A stretch of DNA of 64,000 nucleotides, from positions 1,984,001 to 2,048,000 of the forward strand of contig OY969783.1 of NCBI GenBank assembly GCA_963702995.1, given 5' to 3'. The stretch's first letter is position 1. Every line of letters begins with the position of its first letter. Below the pieces are notes generated by a model. It did no database searches. It saw nothing but the letters and a program-made list of their open reading frames with translations, and was not told the origin of the DNA. Made by a program: the position numbers and the translations under genes. Below are positions 1 through 6,319 of this stretch, in pieces. Source of the DNA: MFD04580-c1 sp963702995. Its GTDB lineage: Bacteria > Planctomycetota > Phycisphaerae > Tepidisphaerales > Tepidisphaeraceae.

Positions 1-2
1 GC

Positions 3-140
3 AACGAGGCGTACGACAGTTGCCCCACCTTCGACCGGACCGGCCGCTCCGTCTACTTCCGATCGAACCGCGGCGGGAACTGGAACATCTGGCGGATGGC
101 GGTTGACGCCCCGGTCAGTGCCCCGCGGGCGTCGCGGTGA
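3..140 (+). CDS. C-terminal end of a PD40/TolB-type beta-propeller protein (5' end outside window)
   Basis: The frame is open from the window edge to a TGA at 138-140. It encodes about 45 residues, including CPTFDRTGRSVYFRSNRGG followed by NWNIWRM. That pattern (P-x-F-x-x-D/T-G-R-x-V-Y-F-x-S-N-R-x-G-x-x-x-I-W) is one WD40-like PD40 repeat of the kind found in TolB and in many secreted planctomycete propeller proteins. Only the last blade is present, so the overall function cannot be told. The gene converges on bioA, and a palindrome at 180-241 lies between them. Confidence 0.7.
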   Translation, partial: NEAYDSCPTFDRTGRSVYFRSNRGGNWNIWRMAVDAPVSAPRASR

Positions 141-179
141 GACGGGTGTGGCAACCGGTTGCGGCTATACAGGCCCCGA

Positions 180-241
180 CGTAGGGCGTGGTTCACCACG
201 CCACCGCCTGCCAAAAACAGCGTGGTGAACCACGCCCTACG
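180..241. terminator. Nested inverted repeat between convergent genes, possible bidirectional terminator
   Basis: A perfect 22-bp inverted repeat has arms at 180-201 and 220-241 and an 18-nt loop. Each arm is itself a hairpin (GCGTGGT-TC-ACCACGC), so the DNA can fold as one long stem or as two small ones. It starts 39 bp after the PD40 stop, and the right arm overlaps the bioA stop codon (237-239). There is no T tract, so it may be a REP-like dispersed element that doubles as a terminator. Confidence 0.5.
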
Positions 242-1592
242 CCAGACCTGGACCGCGGATCTCCGCGTTGACCGCCTCGACGATCGTTTGCAGGTCCTCC
301 AACCCCATCGCCAGCGGCGGCATCAACACGATCACGTCCCCGAGCGGCCGAATGATGACGCCGCGTGCCCGCACCCGTTCGCACACGCTCGCACCGACGC
401 GGCGGCGCGGGTCGAACGGCCTGCGGGTGGCGCGGTCCTCGACCAGCTCGATACCGACCATGAACCCCTTCTGGCGGACCTCCCCGACGTGCGGCAGGTC
501 CGCGAGCGGTCGCAGTATTTCCATCAGCCGGCCCGCTTTCTCGGCGACCCCCGCCACCAGGCCGCGGCGCTCGAACAGGTCGAGCGACGCGATCGCGGCG
601 GCGCAGGCGAGCGGGTTACCCGTGTAGGTGTGGCCATGATAGAACGTCTTGCCCTCCCACGGCTCGCCGAGGAAGGCGTCGAAGACCTTTTGCGTCGCGA
701 ACGTCGCCGCGAGCGGGAGATACCCGCCGGTGATCCCCTTGGCGACGCACATCAGGTCCGGCTCGATGTCTTCATGCTCGCAGGCGAACATCTTCCCCGT
801 GCGGCCGAAGCCGGTCGCCACCTCGTCCGCGATCAGCAGCGTCCCATAACGTTTCGCCAGCGCCGCGACGCCGGACAGGAACCCCGCCGGCTGGACGATC
901 ATCCCGCCCGCCCCCTGCACCATCGGTTCGATGCAGATGGCCGCGATCTGGCCGCTTCGTTCGATCAGGATGGCTTCGAGCGAGTCTAAGCAGGCGTCGC
1001 GCACGGCGGCCGCGGGCCGGCGCTCGACGTCGCGATAGACGTACGGGGTTGGAGCGAAGTGGGCATTGAAGAGCATCGGGAAGTACGGCCGGTGGAAGGT
1101 CGGGATGCGGCCGATGCTCATCGCGCCGACCGTGTCGCCGTGATACGCCTCCGTGAACCCGATGAACTGATTTCGGGCCGGCTCCCCGACGTTGTGCCAA
1201 TACTGGGCGGCCATCTTGAATGCGACCTCGGTCGCGGTCGCGCCGCTGTCGCTATAGAAGACCTTCTTGAGGTTCGGCGGCACGACCCGCATGAGCCGCT
1301 CCGCCAAGAGGGCGGCCGGTTCGTTCGCCAGGCCGAGCAGGGTGGAATGGGCGACCTTTCCCAGTTGTTCCCGGATCGCCTGGTCGATCTCCGGCACGCG
1401 ATGGCCGTGGACGTTGCACCAGAGGCTGCTAACGCCGTCGAGGTAGCGGCGGCCGTCGCTGTCGATGAGCGACATCCCCTCGGCCGCTGTGATGACCACC
1501 GGGTCACTCTGCGCCCACAGCTTCATAGGGGTAAAGGGGTGCCAGAGGTAAGCATGATCGAGGTCACGCAGGTGTTCTGTGGAGTTACCCAT
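237..1592 (-). CDS. bioA: Adenosylmethionine-8-amino-7-oxononanoate aminotransferase (BioA)
   Basis: Length is 451 aa, normal for BioA, a PLP enzyme of the class-III aminotransferases that converts KAPA to DAPA with SAM as amino donor in biotin synthesis. Visible landmarks are the N-terminal LWHPFTPMK motif typical of BioA, the SGATATEVAFKMA cofactor loop, the PLP-lysine segment CVAKGITGGYLPLA and the GHTYTGNPLACAAA motif. The ATG at 1590-1592 gives a natural N-terminus (MGNSTEHLRDLDHAYLWHP). No other bio gene is adjacent; bioB lies 23 kb away. Convergent with the PD40 gene. Confidence 0.96.
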   Translation of the reverse strand: MGNSTEHLRDLDHAYLWHPFTPMKLWAQSDPVVITAAEGMSLIDSDGRRYLDGVSSLWCNVHGHRVPEIDQAIREQLGKVAHSTLLGLANEPAALLAERLMRVVPPNLKKVFYSDSGATATEVAFKMAAQYWHNVGEPARNQFIGFTEAYHGDTVGAMSIGRIPTFHRPYFPMLFNAHFAPTPYVYRDVERRPAAAVRDACLDSLEAILIERSGQIAAICIEPMVQGAGGMIVQPAGFLSGVAALAKRYGTLLIADEVATGFGRTGKMFACEHEDIEPDLMCVAKGITGGYLPLAATFATQKVFDAFLGEPWEGKTFYHGHTYTGNPLACAAAIASLDLFERRGLVAGVAEKAGRLMEILRPLADLPHVGEVRQKGFMVGIELVEDRATRRPFDPRRRVGASVCERVRARGVIIRPLGDVIVLMPPLAMGLEDLQTIVEAVNAEIRGPGLA

Positions 1593-1908
1593 GGTTCGTG
1601 CCCCGGTAGTTGGGGCGTCGGAACGGACGGTTGAGGTTTATCCGGGTGCGATGCGCTGGGCGGAGTATCGGCCGCCGACGGCTGTGGTCAACCGTTAGGC
1701 GTGAGGCTCTTGGCCGCCGAAAGAGCAGGCAGCGCGGGCGCGGCCACAGGCGCAGCTTCTGCGTCGGGCGCCTAGGCAAACGGCCAGTTGTCGCATAAAT
1801 CCGCCTGGGAATCAGGCGGATAGGGCCTTTCGAGGGGTGATTCGGCCAACGGCATATCAATTGCAAAAGGATGGGTCCGGGGACAACCACTCTCCTCGGA
1901 GCACATCC
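1593..1908. other. Intergenic region between divergent bioA and HPF-like gene, with one small hairpin
   Basis: No convincing gene is seen; the open frames here have compositionally biased products. A hairpin TCCGCCTG-GGAAT-CAGGCGGA occupies 1800-1820, about 90 nt before the HPF-like start. It may be a 5' UTR structure; there is no U tract. Both promoters must lie here, but no clear -35/-10 pair is readable. Confidence 0.4.
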
Positions 1909-2208
1909 ATGATCAAGATCGATGTCGGGAACGCCGTCCTGAAGCCTTCCCACCTCAAACAGATCAAAGCCTGGCTGCGCCGCTCGCAGGAACTCAGCAG
2001 CCGCCTGGGGCGATGCGTCGTGACGCTCACCCTCCACCGAACCGGGAAAGTTTACGAAGCCCGCGCCAGCGTCTGCGGGAATTCAAAAGCGCTCCAGCCG
2101 TTTGAGCTTCGCGCCCGCCAGCAGGACTGGTTTCACGCCTTCCGCGACCTCGTCCGCGATCTGACGCACCGCCTCCACGACCAATGCCTCCGCCGCGCCC
2201 TCGCCTGA
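1909..2208 (+). CDS. HPF/RaiA-like (S30AE) ribosome-associated protein, putative
   Basis: Length is 99 aa from an ATG at 1909, preceded by GGAG about 8 nt upstream. The layout MIKIDVGNAVLKPSHLKQIK, then a helix, then CVVTLTLHRTGKVYEARASV, and a final helix rich in R/H/L, resembles the beta-alpha-beta-beta-beta-alpha fold of hibernation factor HPF. HPF also has a Val-rich strand followed by a basic C-terminal helix with D and L in similar places. Function inferred: binding the 30S subunit in stationary phase. The similarity is weak and recognised by eye only; a generic small cytosolic protein remains possible. Confidence 0.5.
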   Translation: MIKIDVGNAVLKPSHLKQIKAWLRRSQELSSRLGRCVVTLTLHRTGKVYEARASVCGNSKALQPFELRARQQDWFHAFRDLVRDLTHRLHDQCLRRALA

Positions 2209-2221
2209 CGGCGGCCGCCGA

Positions 2222-2280
2222 TTAGCACTACAGCGCTACCTTGGTCCATGGAAAACAAGAAGAACGTCGAAATCCGAAGC
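2222..2280. repeat. Solo end fragment of the 220-bp palindromic element
   Basis: Begins TTAGCACTACAGCGCT and continues through AGAAGAACGTCGAAATCCGA. This matches, in inverted orientation, the right end of the full element at 2493-2708. The other end is absent, so this is a truncated copy. Confidence 0.7.
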
Positions 2281-2394
2281 AGTAGAGTAGAGGACTGAAC
2301 GGCCCGATTGCCGTTCAGCCCTCCCTCATCGAACCGACGGGCGAGTTTACCGCATCCGGCTTTCACGATACCGGTCATCTCAAGCATGCGCGAG

Positions 2395-2840
2395 TCGCGT
2401 TCGGCACCGTCAGGGGCTTGAGGCCCAGATCGAGCGGTTGCGCGTACCAGCTCGCTCGCCGGGCATCCGGTAAGCGCGTTGGCTGAGGCGTATTAACACT
2501 ACAGCGCTAATTCAGCGATCAAGCCTTCCCGAATCAGAAAATCTGAAGCACGAAATCCGAAGGAACTCCAAACAAAGGCAAAGCGGAAATCGATACTCGC
2601 GATTGCAGCCGGTTTCTTCTTTTCCGATTCCTTATTCCTTCGGATTTCGTGCTTCGGATTTTGACGTTCTTCTGGTGCGCCATTGGCCAAATAGCGCTGT
2701 AGTGCTAAGTGGCGGATCAGCCGTAGCTGCACAAAGTGGTTGATCTGGTGGACCGCGTTGCGGGGGTAACCTTTGCCGAAGTAGTTGCTCCAGCCCGCCA
2801 AGTGCGTTGACCTGGTAGATCAACGCCGGGATGGGCACGA
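2395..2840 (-). pseudogene. Remnant of group II intron maturase/reverse transcriptase C-terminus, split by a palindromic element
   Basis: On the minus strand, 2840-2709 encodes HLAGWSNYFGKGYPRNAVHQ followed by INHFVQLRLIRHL. This is the characteristic C-terminal region of LtrA-type intron-encoded proteins (GW-x-x-YF, then R-L-x-R-H-L). The palindromic element at 2493-2708 interrupts it, and SQRAYRMPGE, resembling the usual RRSQRPFRPPEG tail, is readable beyond it at about 2480-2450. The catalytic RT domain is gone. It is the only trace in this window of the protein that could mobilise the two protein-less introns at 15963 and 21812. Confidence 0.65.
2493..2708. mobile_element. 216-bp palindromic MITE-like element, full copy
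   Basis: The left end is TTAACACTACAGCGCTAA (2493-2510) and the right end AGCGCTGTAGTGCTAA (2693-2708); these are inverted repeats. The interior is also imperfectly symmetric: GAAGCACGAAATCCGAAGGA on the left mirrors TCCTTCGGATTTCGTGCTTC on the right, around an AT-richer core. No coding capacity. A second full copy lies at 60156-60380 and degenerate copies occur elsewhere. It sits inside the maturase remnant. No clear target duplication was found. Confidence 0.8.
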
Positions 2841-2883
2841 AGCTGCGTTCGGGGCCAGAATTGATACGGGGAAGAATGGATGC

Positions 2884-3023
2884 GGGGACGTAGCTAGTTT
2901 ATTTGCCCGCCATCGTTCTGGCGCCGTACGGCGGACGGCCCGCCTTTCGTACCGTATGCGAGCCCCATCCCGCCACTGTCCGACACCGAGCGAAGATCAA
3001 CTAGCTACGTCGCTACGTCCCCG
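2884..3023. mobile_element. Mini-RAYT element 1: REP ends with only the 5' and 3' tips of a RAYT gene
   Basis: On the minus strand, the REP half at 3023-3001 is followed by the leader found before the intact RAYT (TTGATCTTCGCTCGGTGTCG, compare 15220-15240). It then jumps directly into the last 30 codons of a RAYT (RTVAGWGSHTVRK, then GARTMAGK and a TAA), ending in a second REP half, GGGGACGTAGCTAG (2884-2897, plus-strand reading). It is therefore an internal-deletion derivative of the 15.2-16 kb unit, without transposase activity of its own. It sits 16 bp past the stop of the gene at 3039. Confidence 0.75.
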
Positions 3024-3038
3024 TCTGATTCCCTACGG

Positions 3039-3782
3039 CTAAGAGGTGGGCCGGTCGGCCTTGATTACGTTCGCATCGGTTGCCCTTAACTCGCACGGCG
3101 CGAACCCGGGGAGCGCGAGCTTGGGGTCGAAAGTACTCACGCCTTCCACTTTCTGACCGTCGCGGGTCGCGATCACATGAACCGTGAGCGACCCGTCGGC
3201 GATCTGCCCGCTGAACGACATCGAGTCGATCGACGAGCCGGGTGGGCCGGCCGAGGAAATCACGGCTTCGCCCAGATACGAAACCGGCGTTCGAGGGTCG
3301 CCGCTCGTTCGAACGACCACGATGTCTGCGGACCGGGACGCCTTCGCAGCAATGAACAGAAGATCTTTTTCCAACTGCACATCGAGCACATAATCGGTTG
3401 GATCGAAAATAGGTGTTATGGGCCCAGTGTATATCAAGTCTCTAAAGCCAAGCTCTTGGCTAGTCGTTCCGCGAACCAACTTGAATCGGTCGCGTTCAGC
3501 GGTCACCGGCTTAATCCGCCGCACGGGGTCAACCACAACGACGCCCTTTTTCAGATACTGCACCTTCGGCCAGTCACCGACAGGGATTGTCGCGACATCG
3601 AGAGATTCCCGTGTTACGACCAGACGCGCACCGTCACCTAAAACCTTCGTAACGATAACCCTCCTCCCGGCGGGCTCGGTCGTTGGGGCCGCAGCCGAGC
3701 TGACCAGACCGGCGGCTGGCAGAAAGCTCAAAACGAGGAATCGGATCGAAATCCGGGGGAAAAATCGCCTTCGAACACGCAC
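3039..3782 (-). CDS. Secreted partner protein, copy 1 (unknown family)
   Basis: Length is 247 aa from a GTG at 3780-3782, chosen because a perfect GGAGG lies 5 nt upstream and the product then opens with a signal peptide (MRVRRRFFPRISIRFLVLSF, then LPAAGLVSSAAA). The mature part is about 215 residues, predicted beta-rich, with DGARLVVTRESLDVATIP and DYVLDVQLEKDLLFIA. It is nearly identical to the gene at 5554-6303 and distantly similar to 4424-5185. It starts 16 nt after the stop of a truncated transglutaminase-like end, so the two look co-transcribed. Function unknown; a periplasmic partner or inhibitor of the upstream protein is an inference from gene order only. Confidence 0.75.
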   Translation of the reverse strand: MRVRRRFFPRISIRFLVLSFLPAAGLVSSAAAPTTEPAGRRVIVTKVLGDGARLVVTRESLDVATIPVGDWPKVQYLKKGVVVVDPVRRIKPVTAERDRFKLVRGTTSQELGFRDLIYTGPITPIFDPTDYVLDVQLEKDLLFIAAKASRSADIVVVRTSGDPRTPVSYLGEAVISSAGPPGSSIDSMSFSGQIADGSLTVHVIATRDGQKVEGVSTFDPKLALPGFAPCELRATDANVIKADRPTS

Positions 3783-3798
3783 AACGACCTCCAAGAAG

Positions 3799-4053
3799 CT
3801 AGTAGTACAGGTTCCAGATGGGAGCCGGAGCGTCAATGTAATCCGATGTAGTTATCATAGAAGGCCCACGGAACCAGACAAATCCAATGATGTTTGTCTC
3901 TGCCCAGATAATTCTAGCATTGATGCCTGTTGCACTATCATCGGAAAAGGTTCCATACGATGGATCATACAACCGATGGCTACTGGGACCGATGCCCGGT
4001 ATGGTAACCTCAACGACAGCATGATCGTTGAAGGACAGATACGGGGACGCATC
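3799..4053 (-). pseudogene. Orphan C-terminal end of transglutaminase-like protein, module 1
   Basis: The last ~80 residues (FNDHAVVEVTIPGIGPSSHR, LYDPSYG, IWAETNIIGFVW, APIWNLYY) match the C-terminus of the long protein at 6320-8125. The catalytic His (NDHAVVEV) and Asp (YDPSYG) are kept, but the upstream Cys region is absent. The coding similarity begins at a REP palindrome (4041-4082), with no start codon or ribosome site of its own. This is either a dead remnant or an orphan C-terminal cassette. Confidence 0.7.
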
Positions 4054-4108
4054 TAGAATTAGATAACTAGCTACGTCCCCGTTTCTGTTCCGTCCCCGTT
4101 TCTGTTCC
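4041..4108. repeat. REP palindrome plus an extra half-site
   Basis: ACGGGGACGCATCTAG (4041-4056) pairs with CTAGCTACGTCCCCGT across a short AT loop, followed by a duplicated CCGTCCCCGTTTCTGTTCCG tail. It separates the orphan C-terminal module from the RAYT fragment upstream. Confidence 0.75.
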
Positions 4109-4211
4109 GCATGAACCGGCCAAGCTGCCCATCGGCCTGTGGTTTGAGCAACAGATGCCAATGATTGGGCATGAGGCAGAAGGCCAGCAACCTCCTGCCG
4201 TCGGACGTATC
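4107..4211 (-). pseudogene. Fragment of a second RAYT (REP-associated tyrosine transposase)
   Basis: The minus strand encodes DGRRLLAFCLMPNHWHLLLK followed by PQADGQLGRFMR. This includes the MPNHWH histidine motif of Y1/RAYT transposases and the downstream Q-L-x-R-F-M-R. It differs from the intact RAYT at 15258 (which has MGNHWH), so it comes from another lineage. Both ends are missing. Confidence 0.7.
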
Positions 4212-4423
4212 GTGAGATGCCCCTTTATGCCTTTATGGACCTCGTCGGTCGTACAAGTATTGTTCGCCGTGCCCGCGTCGCTACCGACGGAAGAACGCTG
4301 GCTCATAGGCGACCTCGAATCACCTATCACGCCCGGTCAGCGATTGGAGACTGCCCCCTTTTCCGTACCCAGAGACTTCCTTTTTTCCGTTCGCGTCAGA
4401 TTGAGGTCCAACCGTCTTCCGTC
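4212..4423. other. Intergenic stretch with a second short repeat motif
   Basis: No gene recognised. Next to the RAYT fragment, TGCCCCTTTATGCCTTTATG (4218-4237) is an inverted relative of the AAGGTCATAAAGGGGC motif found beside RAYT debris near 49192-49218. The rest looks like degraded sequence. Confidence 0.4.
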
Positions 4424-5185
4424 CTATCGTGAGCGCGTCGGTTTCGAGGTCTTACTACGAGCGTCAGGCGTGGAATCAATCAACGTTCCGGCGATGCACG
4501 AAAGGGAACCTTTGCTTGGAACAATTTTAACGACCGCCTCTTTGGGCACTGTGTCACATATTGCGTGAATCGTGACTTTCATTGTTTTGTCCGCCGCCGA
4601 ACCGGTGATTTGCGCGGACTTTATCTGGATATCGAGGTCAGAAGATTGATCCACTACATAAAGGTCTTCTATCTGCTTGGCACGCAACTTTTCGTCCGCG
4701 GAGGATCTTAAGACTTTGAGAATCGGGCAACGCGGATAGTAATAGGTAACATAAACGGTCTCGCCCTCAAGGAATGCGTCATAAATAGTAAACTCCGCCG
4801 GTATATTGTTCGCACCGAAGAAATAGTGATCGAAGAACCCGAGCGGCCGCGACCTACCACGATCGGTGACAGCGTAATGAACCCGAAATACCGTCAGCGG
4901 CCGAAGCGTGCTCAACGTCTCCGTTTCCCGGCCGTTCTTGTCCCGCTCGGTCGTGCGGAGCTTCGGTAGGTCCGCGTCCGGGATCGACGCGACATCGATC
5001 GGCTTGACGGTAATGATGAGGTGGGAACCATCTGGAAGGGGGCGGTCCAACGGAACCAATGTCGTTCCCGGCCGTGTGGCCGCCTCGCTTCCGATTGCGT
5101 CCACACCGAGACGACCCGTTTGAGGGCAGAGCTCTACCAAGAACACCCACAAAAGAGAAATGCAAAGATTTGCCCTGTATCTCAT
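4424..5185 (-). CDS. Secreted partner protein, diverged copy 2
   Basis: Length is 253 aa with an N-terminal signal peptide (MRYRANLCISLLWVFLVELC). It is related to the genes at 3039 and 5554: LPDGSHLIITVKPIDVASIP aligns with GDGARLVVTRESLDVATIP, and RSRPLGFFDHYFFG with TSQELGFRDLIYTG. It starts 10 nt after the stop of another orphan transglutaminase-like end, repeating the same two-gene arrangement. Base composition is more AT-rich than the housekeeping genes. Function unknown. Confidence 0.7.
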   Translation of the reverse strand: MRYRANLCISLLWVFLVELCPQTGRLGVDAIGSEAATRPGTTLVPLDRPLPDGSHLIITVKPIDVASIPDADLPKLRTTERDKNGRETETLSTLRPLTVFRVHYAVTDRGRSRPLGFFDHYFFGANNIPAEFTIYDAFLEGETVYVTYYYPRCPILKVLRSSADEKLRAKQIEDLYVVDQSSDLDIQIKSAQITGSAADKTMKVTIHAICDTVPKEAVVKIVPSKGSLSCIAGTLIDSTPDARSKTSKPTRSR

Positions 5186-5195
5186 GTCACACCAT

Positions 5196-5380
5196 TCACC
5201 CCGAGTAATTCACACCGATCAACAAGCCGTTTCGCGGATAGTCGAGCTTCACAAAAGCTTGAGATATCGGGTCGATCCAGCCAAGCACATGTCCTGTCGC
5301 CCATAGCATCCGTGCTTCAATAGGATGCTCGGTGTATCCGTCTGAAGCGGAGGTTCCATATGTGGGATCGTAAACCGGGC
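5196..5380 (-). pseudogene. Orphan C-terminal end of transglutaminase-like protein, module 2
   Basis: About 60 residues (VYDPTYGTSASDGYTEHP, IEARMLWATGHVLGWIDP, ending LLIGVNYSG) align with the region after the catalytic Asp of the long protein (VYDPSYGNFSDDSATG, INARIIWAETNIIGFVW). The Asp motif is present; Cys and His are missing. The similarity starts just inside the REP-bounded mini-RAYT at 5397. The sequence has diverged well beyond module 1, so it is an older or different variant. Confidence 0.6.
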
Positions 5381-5396
5381 GCGGAAGAATGGATAC

Positions 5397-5544
5397 GGGG
5401 ACGTAGGACGTAGCTAGTTTATTTGACCGCCATCGTTCGGGCGCCGTATGGCGGACGGCCCTCCTTTCGTACCGTATGCGAGCCCCAATCCCGCCACCGT
5501 CCGACACCGAGCGGAGATCAACGAGCTACGTCGCTACGTCCCCG
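5397..5544. mobile_element. Mini-RAYT element 2
   Basis: Same construction as 2884-3023: REP half, RAYT leader, RAYT 3' tip and REP half, with a duplicated ACGTAGGACGTAGCTAG at one end. It lies at the same position relative to the downstream partner gene, so it was copied together with that gene in a segmental duplication. Confidence 0.75.
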
Positions 5545-5553
5545 TTTGATTCC

Positions 5554-6303
5554 CTACGGCTGAGAGGTGGGCCGGTTGGCCTTGATTACGTTCGCATCGG
5601 TTTCCCTTAACTCGCACGGCGCGAACCCGGGGAGCGCGAGCTTGGGGTCGAAAATACTCACGCCTTCCACTTTCTGACCGTCGCGGGTCGCGATCACATG
5701 AACCGTGAGCGACCCGTCGGCGATCTGCCCGCTGAACGACATCGAGTCGATCGACGAGCCGGGTGGGCCGGCCGAGGAAATCACGGCTTCGCCCAGATAC
5801 GAGACCGGCGTTCGAGGGTCGCCGCTCGTTCGAACGACCACGATGTCTGCGGACCGGGACGCCTTCGCAGCAATGAACAGAAGATCTTTTTCCAACTGCA
5901 CATCGAGCACATAATCGGTTGGATCGAAAATAGGTGTTATGGGCCCAGTGTATATCAGGTCTCTAAAGCCAAGCTCCTGGCTAGTCGTTCCGCGAACCAA
6001 CTTGAATCGGTCGCGCTCAGCGGTCACCGGCTTGATCCGCCGCACGGGGTCGATCACAACAACGCCCTTCTTCAGATACTCCACCTTCGGCCAGTCACCG
6101 AATGGAATCGTCGCGACATCGAGAGATTCCCGTGTTACGACCAGACGCGCGCCGTCACCTAGAACCTTCGTAACGATAACCCTCCTCCCGGCGGGCTCGG
6201 TCGTTGGGGCCGCGGCTGAACTGCCCGGATCGGCGGCTGGCAGAAAGCTCGTAACGATGAGTCCGATCGAAAGCCCACGGAAAAATCGTCTTCGAACGCG
6301 CAC
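5554..6303 (-). CDS. Secreted partner protein, copy 3 (with the long transglutaminase-like gene)
   Basis: Length is 249 aa from a GTG at 6301-6303 with GGAGG 5 nt upstream. It has a signal peptide (MRVRRRFFRGLSIGLIVTSF) followed by a mature domain almost identical to the gene at 3039; differences are mainly in the signal region and at scattered residues. The gap to the stop of the long transglutaminase-like gene is 16 nt, identical to module 1, so the two are probably translated from one message. The high identity between copies 1 and 3 points to a recent duplication of about 1.2 kb (about 2.86-4.06 and 5.38-6.57 kb). No known domain recognised. Confidence 0.75.
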   Translation of the reverse strand: MRVRRRFFRGLSIGLIVTSFLPAADPGSSAAAPTTEPAGRRVIVTKVLGDGARLVVTRESLDVATIPFGDWPKVEYLKKGVVVIDPVRRIKPVTAERDRFKLVRGTTSQELGFRDLIYTGPITPIFDPTDYVLDVQLEKDLLFIAAKASRSADIVVVRTSGDPRTPVSYLGEAVISSAGPPGSSIDSMSFSGQIADGSLTVHVIATRDGQKVEGVSIFDPKLALPGFAPCELRETDANVIKANRPTSQP

Positions 6304-6319
6304 GACAACCTCCAAGAAT

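Noticed and set aside
268..1634. Long plus-strand open frames across bioA
   Set aside because: Antisense shadows in GC-rich DNA; BioA motifs are on the minus strand.
2499..2838. Open frames giving RNPKHEIRR-type peptides
   Set aside because: They come from translating the palindromic repeat; only the GWSNYF part is genuine maturase sequence.
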